From the NCBI GenBank assembly GCA_030537875.1, contig JAUNVC010000014.1, positions 1 to 36,127 of the forward strand: a DNA stretch of 36,127 nucleotides, written 5' to 3'. A program made the position numbers and the translations under genes. Positions 1 through 9,503 of this stretch are shown piece after piece (within the stretch, counting starts at the first letter, position 1; the number at the start of each line of letters is the position of its first letter). Origin of the DNA: Tissierellia bacterium. GTDB lineage: Bacteria > Bacillota > Clostridia > Tissierellales > Peptoniphilaceae. The notes under the pieces were generated by a model, which saw only the letters and a list, made by a program, of their open reading frames with translations, made no database searches and was not told the DNA's origin.

Positions 1-2
1 GT

Positions 3-293
3 TCAGATGAATATAGTTCAGGACCATTATTAAAAAAACATTCAGACATTAACAGATATAAAAATTTCAAAGATTCGATGTTTGAATTATCTGGTGATTT
101 ATTCTCAAAAAGAGAATTATTGAAAACTTATGGTAGTCACCCTAGTTATCTTCCTCATATTTTACTTTCAACATCTATTGTTGTGGATGAAACAATTAGA
201 ATCATAACGAAATACACAACAGAAAGTCTGAGCCATACTTGCTACGGATTTGATCCATGCGATTTTAAGGTTAAAAAATATGAATGGAAATAG
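3..293 (+). CDS. ThiF/E1-like protein, C-terminal fragment (5' end outside window)
   Basis: The frame is open from the first bases of the window and ends at the TAG at 291-293, so this is the last ~96 residues of a longer protein. The tail reads like the C-terminal part of ThiF/MoeB/E1-type adenylating enzymes: a Gly-Ser-His-Pro turn followed by a helix (ILLSTSIVVDETIRIITKYT) in the place where E1-like proteins have their 'gslqa.EaiKlltg' helix, then a short strand with an Asp-Pro turn. The adenylating core is not in the window, so the assignment is inference. It is supported by the next gene, a YcaO-like protein that overlaps its stop codon; E1-like/YcaO pairs are the usual cyclodehydratase of azole-type RiPP clusters. 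It could also be another protein with a similar helical tail. Confidence 0.45.
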   Translation, partial: SDEYSSGPLLKKHSDINRYKNFKDSMFELSGDLFSKRELLKTYGSHPSYLPHILLSTSIVVDETIRIITKYTTESLSHTCYGFDPCDFKVKKYEWK

Positions 294-1110
294 TATTATT
301 GAATGGAAAATTTCAAAAATTAATATATCTTATTGTGACAATCTTTATTTTTCAAAAGGAGTCTTAGTTGCTGTATGCGAAAATAAAAGTCATTACTTGC
401 CATTTGGAGCAACGGACACTAATGAGGCTTTATGTCATTGTAAAGCAATCTCTGAAATGGTTGAGAGAGCTACGTGGTTTTCATGTTATTTGGCATCTCC
501 AAATGATTACCCAAATACAATTGGATTTGCAGCTCATTCTGAGATTTCAAAGTGTATTATTGAGTCAAAGCTAGAAGCAATAGAAAGATATTTATTTCGA
601 CTGCTTTCGAATCCTATCAAAATTAAAAAATTATTAAAAATGAATTTCTTTAATTTGATAACTATTAATGACTCTGTAATTTATTTATACTTGGAAATAA
701 ACCTATTTAAACAAAAATATTATATGGTATATAAGATTAGTATATTAGATATAAATTGTGAACAAGGAATTATCATTGGTATGGGAAAATCAAAAGATAT
801 TGATAAAGCGATTGAACATTCAAGTTTCGAGTCAAATTTGATAAAGAAGGCTTTAGAAAAAAATCATACAAAAACTGATTTGAACAAAATGATTTTCCAC
901 GATATACAAGAATTAAGAACTATTTTCAAAAGTAAGAGAATTTTTCAATATATAATAAATCATGACTATAAAAAATCATCAATCTTAGACGTGTCGAATA
1001 TTTTTGTAGAAACTACAAACGTTACACAGTGTATACCTACAGTATTCCTACCTCTTAATAGATGTGTATATTTTTCAAAATGCATAGGGGGCTGTTTTGA
1101 CAAAGTATGA
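280..1110 (+). CDS. Small divergent YcaO-domain protein
   Basis: About 276 residues. The ATG at 280 is preferred over the in-frame TTG at 250 because a TAAGG box lies about 10 bases before it; it overlaps the stop of the E1-like gene. Three YcaO-like blocks are visible in order: residues ~43-66 (GATDTNEAL...SEMVER, the first 'E..ER' helix), ~82-106 (GFAAHSEI...KLEAIERYLF, the 'AaG.t.eeA....EliER' helix), and ~167-185 (GMGKSKDIDKAIEHSSFES, the third acidic helix). YcaO domains bind ATP and activate peptide amide bonds to make azolines, thioamides or amidines. The first two blocks are only ~20 residues apart, much closer than in ordinary YcaO proteins, so it is compact or degenerate. Four cysteines lie in the last ~28 residues. 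The gene is AT-rich compared with the metabolic operon. Family membership is probable; activity is uncertain. Confidence 0.6.
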   Translation: MNGNSIIEWKISKINISYCDNLYFSKGVLVAVCENKSHYLPFGATDTNEALCHCKAISEMVERATWFSCYLASPNDYPNTIGFAAHSEISKCIIESKLEAIERYLFRLLSNPIKIKKLLKMNFFNLITINDSVIYLYLEINLFKQKYYMVYKISILDINCEQGIIIGMGKSKDIDKAIEHSSFESNLIKKALEKNHTKTDLNKMIFHDIQELRTIFKSKRIFQYIINHDYKKSSILDVSNIFVETTNVTQCIPTVFLPLNRCVYFSKCIGGCFDKV

Positions 1111-2857
1111 AATGAATAAAAGACTATTGGATAGGATGAGCGACTTTTTTAGGGCAAAGGATATATGTATCATCGTATTTTCCATGCTTATAAATATTTG
1201 TCGAGACATCCTTCTTTTAGCCATCCCTTTTATTGCAGTAAAAATCTATAGCACAGAGAAAGGACTCTTATTCTTTGTGCTATTTTCTTTTGTTTTATAT
1301 TTAGTTCACACCCTATCTACCCATGTACAAATGCATAGAGACAACCTGTGCTTTTCCTTTCGCTATATGCAAATTCCTGAACTGGCGGAAGTAGTTTTTT
1401 CTAAAAATACAGAATATATTGAATCCTCCAAAGGGCAATTGGAAATCGACAATGCCTATGAAGCAGTTTTTCGTGGTGGCACGGCAGGTATTGGGGTCTA
1501 TCTATTGGCTTGGATTCGTTTGATTGAAACGATTGTATTATTCATTGTTTTACTCTGTATCTTGGGGGCTTGGATGCAAAACATGGTCTTTTTAGCCATT
1601 ATTTTGGTGGGTTCCCTTTTACTTTTCGGTTTACAACGTTGGAGTTTTCGTTTGGCCATGGTCTATAAACAGCAAACGGAAAAACCCAAGCACGAAGAAA
1701 AATACTTATATTCAAGATGTTTGGATGAAGTAACTGGTGCTGAAGCGAGACTGTTCCCGGTGAAATCATTTATCATGGAGAAATTTGAGGCTGTTTTTAC
1801 ACAAATGAAAAGGGCCTATCAACAATATCAGACTAGGCTTTTGGGTGTACAGATTTGGATGGAGATTGTCTTTGTCGGTACCCTTTTTCTATCCCTACTA
1901 TGTTTATTCCATTACGGAAGAATAGAGAGTGAACCGGCCATAGTACCGGTCATGGTTTTGCTGGGATTTCGTTTGCTTCAGATGATGCGTGTCATCTCTA
2001 CGGAAGAACAGCGAATCATTGAAAATGGTCCCCTTTTAAAAGATTGGCTCATGTTTGAAAAGGATGAGAGTTCTATGGACGGAGAAGATTTAGATAGGAT
2101 TCAATCCATCGAATTTGATCGTGTTTCCTATGATATTCCCGGTACGGGAAAGCGGATTCTACATGAAATTTCTTTCCAAGCATCCTCCAATGAAAACATT
2201 GCCATCATCGGCATGAATGGAGCGGGTAAGACCACCCTCATGAAATTACTTTGTGGTCTCATTGCACCCACAGAAGGAGAGATACGATTCAATGGTGAAC
2301 CAATGGGGAAATGGTCGAGAGATTCTGTGAAGAAACAAATGGCGGTTTTATTTCAAGATCATGCCATCTTCGATATGAGTGTGGGAAGAAATCTATCCTG
2401 TGAAGATGCATTTGATCCAGCCAGGGTTAAAAAAGTTCTTTCATGGGTTGGTTTGGATGAAAAGATTTCCAAGCAAACTCCTTCCTATCAGCTTCATATG
2501 ACAAAGGTGAGTACCAAGGATGGAATTGAACTTTCAGGCGGAGAAAGAGAGAGATTTTTGTTATCTCGATTGTTTTATAAGAGAGGAACCGTACGGATTT
2601 TGGATGAACCCACTTCGAATCTAGATGTGTTTAAGGAAAGAGAGATTTATGAGATATTGAGGAAACAGTCTGAAAACACCATCAACTTTTTCATTTCTCA
2701 TCGACTGGGATCCACAAGTTTTTGTAATCAAATACTTCTCATGGACAGGGGTAGAGTAGAGGATATTGGCTGTCATGAAGAGCTATTATCTCGCTCCTTT
2801 CTCTATCAAGAAATGTATGAAGCACAAACATTTTATGAGAAGGGGGATAGAAGATGA
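1097..2857 (+). CDS. ABC exporter half-transporter (membrane domain plus ATPase), first of pair
   Basis: The 586-residue protein has an N-terminal membrane domain with several hydrophobic segments (about residues 20-300) and a C-terminal ATP-binding domain: Walker A GMNGAGKTT near residue 372, Q-loop LFQD, signature LSGGERERF, Walker B VRILDEPTSNLD and H-loop ISHRL. This is the layout of ABC-B type exporters. The TTG start at 1097 has an AGGGGG ribosome binding site five bases upstream and overlaps the YcaO stop; the next ATG (1112) is too far from that site. It overlaps the second half-transporter by 4 bases (ATGA), so the two probably form a heterodimer. The neighbouring YcaO gene suggests export of a modified peptide, but the substrate is inferred only from context. 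Confidence 0.85.
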   Translation: MTKYEMNKRLLDRMSDFFRAKDICIIVFSMLINICRDILLLAIPFIAVKIYSTEKGLLFFVLFSFVLYLVHTLSTHVQMHRDNLCFSFRYMQIPELAEVVFSKNTEYIESSKGQLEIDNAYEAVFRGGTAGIGVYLLAWIRLIETIVLFIVLLCILGAWMQNMVFLAIILVGSLLLFGLQRWSFRLAMVYKQQTEKPKHEEKYLYSRCLDEVTGAEARLFPVKSFIMEKFEAVFTQMKRAYQQYQTRLLGVQIWMEIVFVGTLFLSLLCLFHYGRIESEPAIVPVMVLLGFRLLQMMRVISTEEQRIIENGPLLKDWLMFEKDESSMDGEDLDRIQSIEFDRVSYDIPGTGKRILHEISFQASSNENIAIIGMNGAGKTTLMKLLCGLIAPTEGEIRFNGEPMGKWSRDSVKKQMAVLFQDHAIFDMSVGRNLSCEDAFDPARVKKVLSWVGLDEKISKQTPSYQLHMTKVSTKDGIELSGGERERFLLSRLFYKRGTVRILDEPTSNLDVFKEREIYEILRKQSENTINFFISHRLGSTSFCNQILLMDRGRVEDIGCHEELLSRSFLYQEMYEAQTFYEKGDRR

Positions 2858-4656
2858 AGACATTCGTCAAAAATATTAAAATTATATTTGCTCCCAAATT
2901 TGAAATTTTATCTGGAAAATGGATGGTTGTCTATGGTCTTTTTGCCTTGGTTCGACTTATTAGCTTTCTTTTCACGGGCTATGTACTGCAAGGAATGCTA
3001 CGGGAATTTCAAGGGGGAGAGAAGAAAAGTCTTCTTCACTTTTTAATGATTGCCATGGCAATCTATCTCATATTGAGAATCCTATGGCGAAGTTTACAGG
3101 TCTTTATCAATAGGCATGCCCATGATAGTGATTTGCATGGGAAGGCGCAACTCCGAAACCATTTTCTGTCCATGGCCTATGAGGAAGCTTTTCAAACAGA
3201 AGTGGTTACCAAGATGCGTAAGGCAGAATCCTCCTTTCTATATATGGGTGGATATCGAAGAATATTGCCCCAGCTATCTGAACTGATCAATGCTGGGTTG
3301 GGAACGGTGGTTACCTTTGTCATAACCTTGAGCTTTTTTGCCACTCGAATGATCATGTCTTCTTATTGGTGGAGGTTGACACTTTCATTTCTCGTACTAA
3401 GTTTAGTATCCTTTCTGGGCATAGTGATGCTTCAACTTTTATTTAAAAAATTACATGACCAGAGAAAAAGACTTTACGACAAAGTGATGGAAACAGAGAG
3501 TATGCTCCAATACTATCTTTTTCAAGTAATCAATGATTACTCAAAAAATAATACCATTCAAATGTTTCAAATGGAAGGTCTTCTATTAAAACAATATAGG
3601 GCCTATATCAAAGAAGCCTGTGAAAAGAATATGGAATACAATCGCTGTGTTGAAAAGACCAATCGATTACAGAGAAAAGGGGCCGGCATTATTTTTGTTT
3701 TTGTCTGTGGAAGTATGTGGATTCTATCTCGTCTCAATGTGCTTGGTTTTGAGTGGAATGCATTCTATCTCGGTGCCATTGTTACCTATGCCATCTCAAT
3801 TTCGGCACTCTATTTTGGAGGGAAAGACTTTATGGAAACTTGCTATAAAATGGAGCCTTTTCTCCAAATTATGGATCATAGGATAGAAGAGAAAAAAGCA
3901 TCAGTTTTCATACAAGGAAACCCCATTTATAGGATAAAGAATCTCTCTTTTCGATATCCCGGAAACCAAGAGAATACTTTACGAAATATCCAGATGGAGT
4001 TGAATTTTCATACCCATTCTTCCATTGCCATCATTGGCCCCAATGGTTCAGGGAAAACGACCTTATTAAAAGTGCTCAGTGGATTATACAAGACCTATGA
4101 AGGAGACATTGAGGTGGCAATAGAAAATGAGAGGATGGAAGGTAATCTCTCAGAGGTAGCTAGTTTGGCTCCTCAAGAATATACGGTGTTTGCCTATTCT
4201 CTGGGAGAAAATATAGCCCTGTCCCCAAGCTATTCACAAAAGGAGATAAATAAATCCTTCCAAACCATTGGATTTCCAGAGTATATGGAAAATTTATCCA
4301 TCGATGAAACATCTGTGGTAAGTGGAGAACTGGAGAATGGAAGAAATATAAGTCAAGGAGAACGACAAAAGATTTCCCTCGCAAGGGCTGTATTTCACCA
4401 AAGACCGCTCCTCATTTTCGATGAGCCAACGGCGGCATTGGATCCCATCAGTGAGTGGAAATTATTTCAAAATGTGTTGGACTATTCGCGACAAAGACCG
4501 GTACTTTTCGTCACCCATAAAGTGTCCGTCTGTAAACATGTGGACCATGTGGTCCTCATGAAAGATGGAGAAGTGATTGCCACAGGTACCCATGAATTTC
4601 TATTGGAAACCTGTTCTTTCTACAGAGAGATGTGGCGAGCCCAAGACTACGGATAG
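2854..4656 (+). CDS. ABC exporter half-transporter, second of pair
   Basis: 600 residues: about six hydrophobic segments in residues ~20-330, then an ATPase domain with Walker A GPNGSGKTTLLK near residue 395, Q-loop-like LAPQEYTVF, signature ISQGERQKISLARA, Walker B LLIFDEPTAALD and H-loop FVTHK. The signature begins ISQGE instead of LSGGQ; mild divergence in one half is common in heterodimeric exporters. The ATG sits in an ATGA overlap with the upstream half-transporter, behind an AAGGGGG site, so the two are translationally coupled. No proteolytic C39 domain, which would mark a combined leader-peptidase/exporter, is visible in either half. No convincing terminator was found directly after the gene. 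Confidence 0.85.
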   Translation: MKTFVKNIKIIFAPKFEILSGKWMVVYGLFALVRLISFLFTGYVLQGMLREFQGGEKKSLLHFLMIAMAIYLILRILWRSLQVFINRHAHDSDLHGKAQLRNHFLSMAYEEAFQTEVVTKMRKAESSFLYMGGYRRILPQLSELINAGLGTVVTFVITLSFFATRMIMSSYWWRLTLSFLVLSLVSFLGIVMLQLLFKKLHDQRKRLYDKVMETESMLQYYLFQVINDYSKNNTIQMFQMEGLLLKQYRAYIKEACEKNMEYNRCVEKTNRLQRKGAGIIFVFVCGSMWILSRLNVLGFEWNAFYLGAIVTYAISISALYFGGKDFMETCYKMEPFLQIMDHRIEEKKASVFIQGNPIYRIKNLSFRYPGNQENTLRNIQMELNFHTHSSIAIIGPNGSGKTTLLKVLSGLYKTYEGDIEVAIENERMEGNLSEVASLAPQEYTVFAYSLGENIALSPSYSQKEINKSFQTIGFPEYMENLSIDETSVVSGELENGRNISQGERQKISLARAVFHQRPLLIFDEPTAALDPISEWKLFQNVLDYSRQRPVLFVTHKVSVCKHVDHVVLMKDGEVIATGTHEFLLETCSFYREMWRAQDYG

Positions 4657-4739
4657 TCAAATTGATAAAAAAATAACACACAATGATAATTATATAACCA
4701 ATTTCATTTGCAAGATAGCGTGTCATTTTCATCTTTTTT

Positions 4740-4766
4740 ATGCAAGTTTTAAATTTTAACTTGCAT
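4740..4766. repeat. Inverted repeat with 9-base arms upstream of the glm promoter
   Basis: ATGCAAGTT (4740-4748) and AACTTGCAT (4758-4766) are perfect complements around a 9-base AT-rich centre. It lies 84 bases after the exporter stop and about 120 bases before the glm promoter. No T-run follows, so it is a poor terminator; it could be an operator or a structured 3' end. The rest of 4657-4886 is AT-rich with no gene seen. Confidence 0.4.
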
Positions 4767-4886
4767 AATTCATATGAATGACCGCTTTTTTATATCAATA
4801 CCTTTCGTTTTTGCATTCTGTTTTTTCCTCGGTTGCAAATGATAAAAAAATCGCCATGATTCTGTATTTTTCAATGAAAAATCTAC

Positions 4887-4915
4887 TTGCCAATTCCCCG
4901 GAAGAGGTTTATAAT
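4887..4915 (+). promoter_or_regulatory. Sigma-A type promoter of the glutamate fermentation operon
   Basis: TTGCCA at 4887-4892 and TATAAT at 4910-4915 are separated by exactly 17 bases. This predicts transcription from about 4922 and a leader of only ~23 bases, almost all of it taken by the AGGAGG ribosome binding site (4933-4938) of glmS. There is no room for a riboswitch downstream of this start. Confidence 0.75.
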
Positions 4916-4944
4916 GGGGGTGAAAATAGATTAGGAGGTATCTC

Positions 4945-5364
4945 ATGAGCAAGGATAAAAAAACCATGGTTCTAGGGGTCATTGGTTCCGACTGTCATGC
5001 AGTTGGGCTAAAGATTTTGGATCATGCTTTTAATGAGGCTGGATTCCATGTGGTAAATATTGGAGTGCTTTCGCCCCAAGAGGATTTCATCAATGCTGCC
5101 ATCGAGACCAATGCCGATGTGATTTGTGTTAGTTCACTCTATGGACAAGGAGAACTCGATGTGATGGGGATGCGAGACAAAATGAACGAGGCCGGATTAA
5201 AAGATGTTCTACTCTACATAGGAGGTAACGTGGTCGTCGGTAAACAAAAATGGGAAGAAGTGGAAGCTCGTTTCAAGGCAATGGGTTTTGATCGGGTCTA
5301 TCCACCAGGAACTTCACCGGAGGTTTCCATTCAACATTTGAAAGAGGACCTAGGAATTGAATAA
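4945..5364 (+). CDS. glmS: Glutamate mutase small (sigma/S) subunit, B12-binding
   Basis: At 139 residues it matches the usual ~137-residue size. It binds adenosylcobalamin and, with GlmE, converts L-glutamate to (2S,3S)-3-methylaspartate. The base-off B12-binding motif DxHxxG is present as DCHAVG at residues ~13-18 in a Rossmann-like fold starting VLGVIGSD; further conserved stretches are [14 protein letters not shown] and LYIGGN. It is the first gene of the operon, behind a consensus promoter and AGGAGG site, and its TAA is directly followed by the ATG of glmL. It sits in the cytoplasm in complex with GlmE. Confidence 0.96.
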   Translation: MSKDKKTMVLGVIGSDCHAVGLKILDHAFNEAGFHVVNIGVLSPQEDFINAAIETNADVICVSSLYGQGELDVMGMRDKMNEAGLKDVLLYIGGNVVVGKQKWEEVEARFKAMGFDRVYPPGTSPEVSIQHLKEDLGIE

Positions 5365-6753
5365 ATGAAAAAAACATATCTATTTGTAGATTTTGGAAGC
5401 ACGTTTACCAAGCTGACCTTGGTGGATATTGAGAAGGAAGAAATTCTGGCAACATCCAAGAGTTATACCACCGTTGCCAAAGATGTTCGTTTCGGCTACG
5501 AGAAAGCCTTGGAACAGCTTAACCAACAAATGGAGGAACCCTACGAGGTTGTTCAAACAGCAGCTTGCTCTTCGGCAGCCGGTGGTTTGAAGATGATATC
5601 CATTGGTTTGGTTCCGGATTTGACGGCAGAGGCAGCCAAAAGGGCAGCCTTGGGTGCCGGTGCCAGGTTGATTGGAAATTATGCTTTCAAATTAAATAAA
5701 AAAGAATTTGAGGCCATTGCAATCTCCAATGCTGATATGATTTTATTGGCAGGGGGAACCGACGGCGGCAATGAGGAAACCCTTCTCTATAATGCTGAGG
5801 GTCTCCGAAATGCCCAGATCAAAATTCCCGTGGTGGTGGCAGGAAACAAGGCCACCTACGATAGGGTAGAGGAAATTTTCGAAGGTCATGTTCCTTATCA
5901 CATCACGGAAAATGTCATGCCAAAACTCAACGAAATCAATGTGGATCCTGCTAGGGAAACCATTCGAAATATTTTCATGGAAAATATTACCAAGGCCAAG
6001 GGAATGACCAATATTGTCAATGATATTTCTGCCATTCTCATGCCCACACCCCAGTCTGTTTTGAAAGCGGCTGAGGTGCTTGGCAAGGGAACAAAAAACG
6101 AAGAGGGTATTGGGGATCTCATGATTGTGGATATCGGAGGTGCAACCACCGACGTTCATACCATTGGCAATGGAGATCCGACCAAGCCCGGTGTATTCAT
6201 GATTGGTTTAGAAGAACCCTACGCCAAACGAACGGTGGAAGGGGACTTGGGAATGCGATATTCGGCCATGAGTGTCTATGAGGCCAGTGGAAAACGGTTG
6301 CTCAAGACCTATTTGGACATTGAAAACATCGATTATGAAGCCCAGTACAAAAAGAGATATGAAGATACGGCGTTTGTATCCACCACAGCAGAAGATATTG
6401 CCTTTGACGAGGCCATGGCAAAGATATGTGTGGATTTGAGTGTGAAGCGCCACAGTGGATACGTGGAACCGGTCTATACCCCTTTGGGAGTTGTTTATTC
6501 CCAACGAGGAAAGGATTTGAGTGATCTTAAAACCATCATTGGTACGGGAGGAGTTCTTGTCAATAGTGAAGCTCCCGTGGAAATTTTACAAGCAGCCCAA
6601 TTCCGTGCGGATGATTTGAATAGTTTAAAACCGCGGATGCCAGAGTATTTCATAGATAAAAGATATATTTTATCGGCCATGGGACTTTTAACTACCATTG
6701 ATCCCGATATGGCTGTGCGTATGATGAAAAAATATGTAGTGGATAAGGAGTAG
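5365..6753 (+). CDS. glmL: Glutamate mutase-associated MutL/GlmL protein (reactivating ATPase)
   Basis: 462 residues with actin/Hsp70-type ATPase motifs: [15 protein letters not shown] at residues ~7-21 (phosphate 1), [13 protein letters not shown] near residue 127, [10 protein letters not shown] near residue 255 (phosphate 2) and a late IGTGGVLV segment. MutL/GlmL is always found between glmS and glmE and is believed to act as a chaperone that reactivates the B12 enzyme when its cofactor is damaged. The ATG follows the glmS stop with no gap, and glmE starts two bases after its stop, so the three are translated together. Confidence 0.94.
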   Translation: MKKTYLFVDFGSTFTKLTLVDIEKEEILATSKSYTTVAKDVRFGYEKALEQLNQQMEEPYEVVQTAACSSAAGGLKMISIGLVPDLTAEAAKRAALGAGARLIGNYAFKLNKKEFEAIAISNADMILLAGGTDGGNEETLLYNAEGLRNAQIKIPVVVAGNKATYDRVEEIFEGHVPYHITENVMPKLNEINVDPARETIRNIFMENITKAKGMTNIVNDISAILMPTPQSVLKAAEVLGKGTKNEEGIGDLMIVDIGGATTDVHTIGNGDPTKPGVFMIGLEEPYAKRTVEGDLGMRYSAMSVYEASGKRLLKTYLDIENIDYEAQYKKRYEDTAFVSTTAEDIAFDEAMAKICVDLSVKRHSGYVEPVYTPLGVVYSQRGKDLSDLKTIIGTGGVLVNSEAPVEILQAAQFRADDLNSLKPRMPEYFIDKRYILSAMGLLTTIDPDMAVRMMKKYVVDKE

Positions 6754-6755
6754 CC

Positions 6756-8210
6756 ATGAAATTAAAAAATAAGAAATGGAGCGAAGGAGAGTTTTTTGAT
6801 ATTCGTAAAGAAGTGCTGAAGGGATGGCCCACTGGGAAGGATGTGGATTTCAATGAATCCATACCTTTCTTAAAGAGTATTCCCGATCACAAAAACTTCG
6901 CTATTAAGCTGGAAAAGGCCAAAGAAGCCGGACTTACCATGGCGCAGCCGAGGGCAGGTGTGGCACTTATCGACGCCCATATTGAACTTTTACAATTTTT
7001 ACAGGATGAAGGTGGAGCAGATTTTCTACCTTCAACCATTGACGCCTACACGCGTCAAAATCGATATGAAGAATGTGAGAAAGGAATCAAGGAGTCGGAA
7101 AAGGCGGGGAGATCTCTACTCAATGGATTTCCCGGCGTAAACCATGGTGTAGAAGGATCCCGTCGTGTCTTGGAGGCCGTCAATCTCCCCTTACAAATTC
7201 GTCATGGAACCCCAGATGCAAGACTTCTATCCGAAATCATGCACGCCGGAGGATATACTTCCAATGAGGGGGGAGGAATTTCTTACAATATTCCCTATGC
7301 CAAGTCGGTCACTTTGGAAAAATCTATTTTGGACTGGCAATATTGTGATCGTTTGGTAGGTTTCTATGAGGATAACGGAGTCCAAATCAACCGAGAACCC
7401 TTCGGTCCTCTCACTGGCACATTGGTGCCGCCTTCTGTTTCCAATGCGGTGGCCATTGTAGAAGCGCTTCTGGCTGCGGAACAGGGTGTAAAGAGTATTA
7501 CGGTTGGATATGGGCAGTGTGGCAACTTGGTTCAGGACGTGGCGGCCGTTCGTGCCATGGAAGAACAATTACAAGAATATATTGATAAGTTGGGATATAA
7601 GAATGTGGTGATTACAACCGTATTCCACCAATGGATGGGCGGATTCCCCCAAGATGAGAGCAAGGCCTTTGGGGTCATTTCATGGGGATCTGCTACGGCG
7701 GCGCTGGCCGGGGCCACCAAGGTCATTGTTAAGACCCCCCACGAGGCCATCGGGATTCCCACCAAAGAGGCCAACGCAGAGGGGATCAAATGTACCAAGA
7801 TGATTCTCAACATGTTGGAAGGTCAACGACTCACCGATAGTCGTGTTCTCCGCGAGGAGATTGATCTCATCAAAGCAGAGACGGCCTGTATCGTGGAAGA
7901 AACCTATAAGCTTGGAATGGGAGATTTGGCTGTGGGTACGGTCCGTGCCTTTGAGGCGGGAGTCATTGATATTCCCTTCGGACCATCCAAATACAATCGG
8001 GGATTGATGATGCCGGCGAGAGATAACGAAGGTTGTGTACGATACTTGGATGCAGGCAACCTTCCTTTCACCAAAGAAATTAAGGATATCAATAGGGAAA
8101 AGTTGGAAGTCAGAGGTCGGGTGGAACACCGTGACATTGGTTTCCAAATGACCGTAGATGATATATTCGCCGTGGGCTTAGGAAAGCTCATTGGTAGACC
8201 AAAAAAATAA
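6756..8210 (+). CDS. glmE: Glutamate mutase large (epsilon/E) subunit
   Basis: The 484-residue length equals that of characterised GlmE proteins (~483). It forms the TIM-barrel catalytic subunit of methylaspartate mutase and works with GlmS and adenosylcobalamin. Conserved stretches include a substrate-region segment [31 protein letters not shown] and TVGYGQCGN. The ATG has an AAGGAG site 5 bases upstream, overlapping the end of glmL. Methylaspartate ammonia-lyase follows after 18 bases. Confidence 0.96.
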   Translation: MKLKNKKWSEGEFFDIRKEVLKGWPTGKDVDFNESIPFLKSIPDHKNFAIKLEKAKEAGLTMAQPRAGVALIDAHIELLQFLQDEGGADFLPSTIDAYTRQNRYEECEKGIKESEKAGRSLLNGFPGVNHGVEGSRRVLEAVNLPLQIRHGTPDARLLSEIMHAGGYTSNEGGGISYNIPYAKSVTLEKSILDWQYCDRLVGFYEDNGVQINREPFGPLTGTLVPPSVSNAVAIVEALLAAEQGVKSITVGYGQCGNLVQDVAAVRAMEEQLQEYIDKLGYKNVVITTVFHQWMGGFPQDESKAFGVISWGSATAALAGATKVIVKTPHEAIGIPTKEANAEGIKCTKMILNMLEGQRLTDSRVLREEIDLIKAETACIVEETYKLGMGDLAVGTVRAFEAGVIDIPFGPSKYNRGLMMPARDNEGCVRYLDAGNLPFTKEIKDINREKLEVRGRVEHRDIGFQMTVDDIFAVGLGKLIGRPKK

Positions 8211-8228
8211 TCATATGAGGAGGAATCT

Positions 8229-9470
8229 ATGAAGATTATTGATGTGTTGGCAAGTCCCGGGAAAACCGGATTTTACTTTGACGACCAAAAGGCCATCAAA
8301 AATGGAGCTGGTCATGATGGTATGTTCTATGTGGGAGATCCGGTGACGGAAGGGTTTGAAACCATTCGCATTGCCGGGGAAAGTATTTCTGTGATGCTCA
8401 TCTTAGAAGATGGTCAGGTGGCTTTTGGAGATTGTGCTGCGGTACAATATTCTGGAGCAGGTGGTAGAGATCCGCTCTTTTTGGCAGAAGATTTTATTCC
8501 CTACATCACAGGTCCCATCAAAGAAGCTCTGGTAGGAAAAGAACTAAACAGCTTCAAGGAATTAGCAGAAGAGATGGATCATTTCCAAATAGATGGCCAT
8601 AGATGTCATACAGCCATTCGCTATGGGGTGACCCAAGCACTGTTGGATGCGGTGGCAAAAGCAAAGCACATAACCCGTTCTGAAGTGGTTCGGGATGAAT
8701 ACAACACGGGCGTTTCCATTGATAGAGTTCCCATCTTTGCCCAATCAGGAGATGATCGCTATCTCAATGCCGATAAAATGATCATCAAAGAAGTGGATGT
8801 ATTGCCTCATGGTTTATTTAACAATGTGGAAGAAAAAACCGGTCACAATGGAGAAAAACTCTTAGAATATATTGGTTGGCTTCGCGACAGAGTGCAATCC
8901 ATGCGTGCAAGAGAAGACTATAAGCCGGTGTTTCATATTGATGTTTATGGAACCATTGGAGATTTCACCAACAATGATGTGGAAAAGATGGTTTCCTATA
9001 TGAGAGAAGTTGAGAAGGCAGCCAAGCCTTTTGCCATCCGTATCGAGGGTCCCATGGACATGGGCAATCGGGAAAAGCAAATTGAAGTTCTCTCTGCACT
9101 TACCAAACGTTTGGATGAAGAAAACATTCGAGTGGGATTGGTGGCCGATGAATGGTGCAACACCTTGGAAGATGTGAAGGCCTTTGTAGATGCCAAGGCT
9201 GGTCATATGATTCAAATTAAGACACCGGATCTTGGTGGAATCAACAATACCATTGAAGCGGTCAAATACTGCAAGGACAATCATCGTGGTGCATACTGTG
9301 GAGGTACCTGTAACGAGACTGGTCGTTCTGCAGAAATTCTTACAGACATATCCATGGCAACCGGTGCCGATCAACAGTTGGCAAAACCGGGCATGGGCGT
9401 AGACGAGGGTATCATGCTTGTAAACAATGAAATGAATCGTGTGGTTGCCCTTGTACAACGAAGGAAATAA
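8229..9470 (+). CDS. mal: Methylaspartate ammonia-lyase
   Basis: Removes ammonia from 3-methylaspartate to give mesaconate. At 413 residues it has the same length as the Clostridium tetanomorphum enzyme, a member of the enolase superfamily. The catalytic His (LPHGLFNN, residue ~194) and Lys (IQIKTPDLGG, residue ~331) are present, as are metal ligands in FHIDVYG (~238), RIEGPMD (~273) and VADEW (~307). The start has a strong GAGGAGG site. It is the second step of the pathway encoded by the operon. Confidence 0.96.
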   Translation: MKIIDVLASPGKTGFYFDDQKAIKNGAGHDGMFYVGDPVTEGFETIRIAGESISVMLILEDGQVAFGDCAAVQYSGAGGRDPLFLAEDFIPYITGPIKEALVGKELNSFKELAEEMDHFQIDGHRCHTAIRYGVTQALLDAVAKAKHITRSEVVRDEYNTGVSIDRVPIFAQSGDDRYLNADKMIIKEVDVLPHGLFNNVEEKTGHNGEKLLEYIGWLRDRVQSMRAREDYKPVFHIDVYGTIGDFTNNDVEKMVSYMREVEKAAKPFAIRIEGPMDMGNREKQIEVLSALTKRLDEENIRVGLVADEWCNTLEDVKAFVDAKAGHMIQIKTPDLGGINNTIEAVKYCKDNHRGAYCGGTCNETGRSAEILTDISMATGADQQLAKPGMGVDEGIMLVNNEMNRVVALVQRRK

Positions 9471-9486
9471 GGCGGAGTTTTCCGCC
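9471..9486 (+). other. Intercistronic hairpin between mal and the mesaconase genes
   Basis: GGCGGA (9471-9476), loop GTTT and TCCGCC (9481-9486) form a perfect 6-base-pair GC-rich stem directly after the mal stop codon. No T-run follows, and an AGGAGG site comes next, so it is more likely an mRNA-stability or processing element than a terminator. Confidence 0.5.
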
Positions 9487-9503
9487 CTACATAGGAGGTA
9501 TTC

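Noticed and set aside
250..279. TTG at 250 as start of the small YcaO gene
   Set aside because: ATG 280 has a TAAGG site at the right distance; the TTG does not.
4577..4759. 60-codon plus-strand frame overlapping the end of the second exporter gene
   Set aside because: No ribosome site, mostly inside the exporter gene in another frame, unremarkable composition.
4657..4944. Possible cobalamin riboswitch before glmS
   Set aside because: The promoter maps within 60 bases of the start codon, and no B12-box-like conserved core was seen in the interval.
4770..4982. 70-codon minus-strand frame over the glmS promoter and start
   Set aside because: It covers a consensus promoter and the start of glmS and has no ribosome site on its strand.
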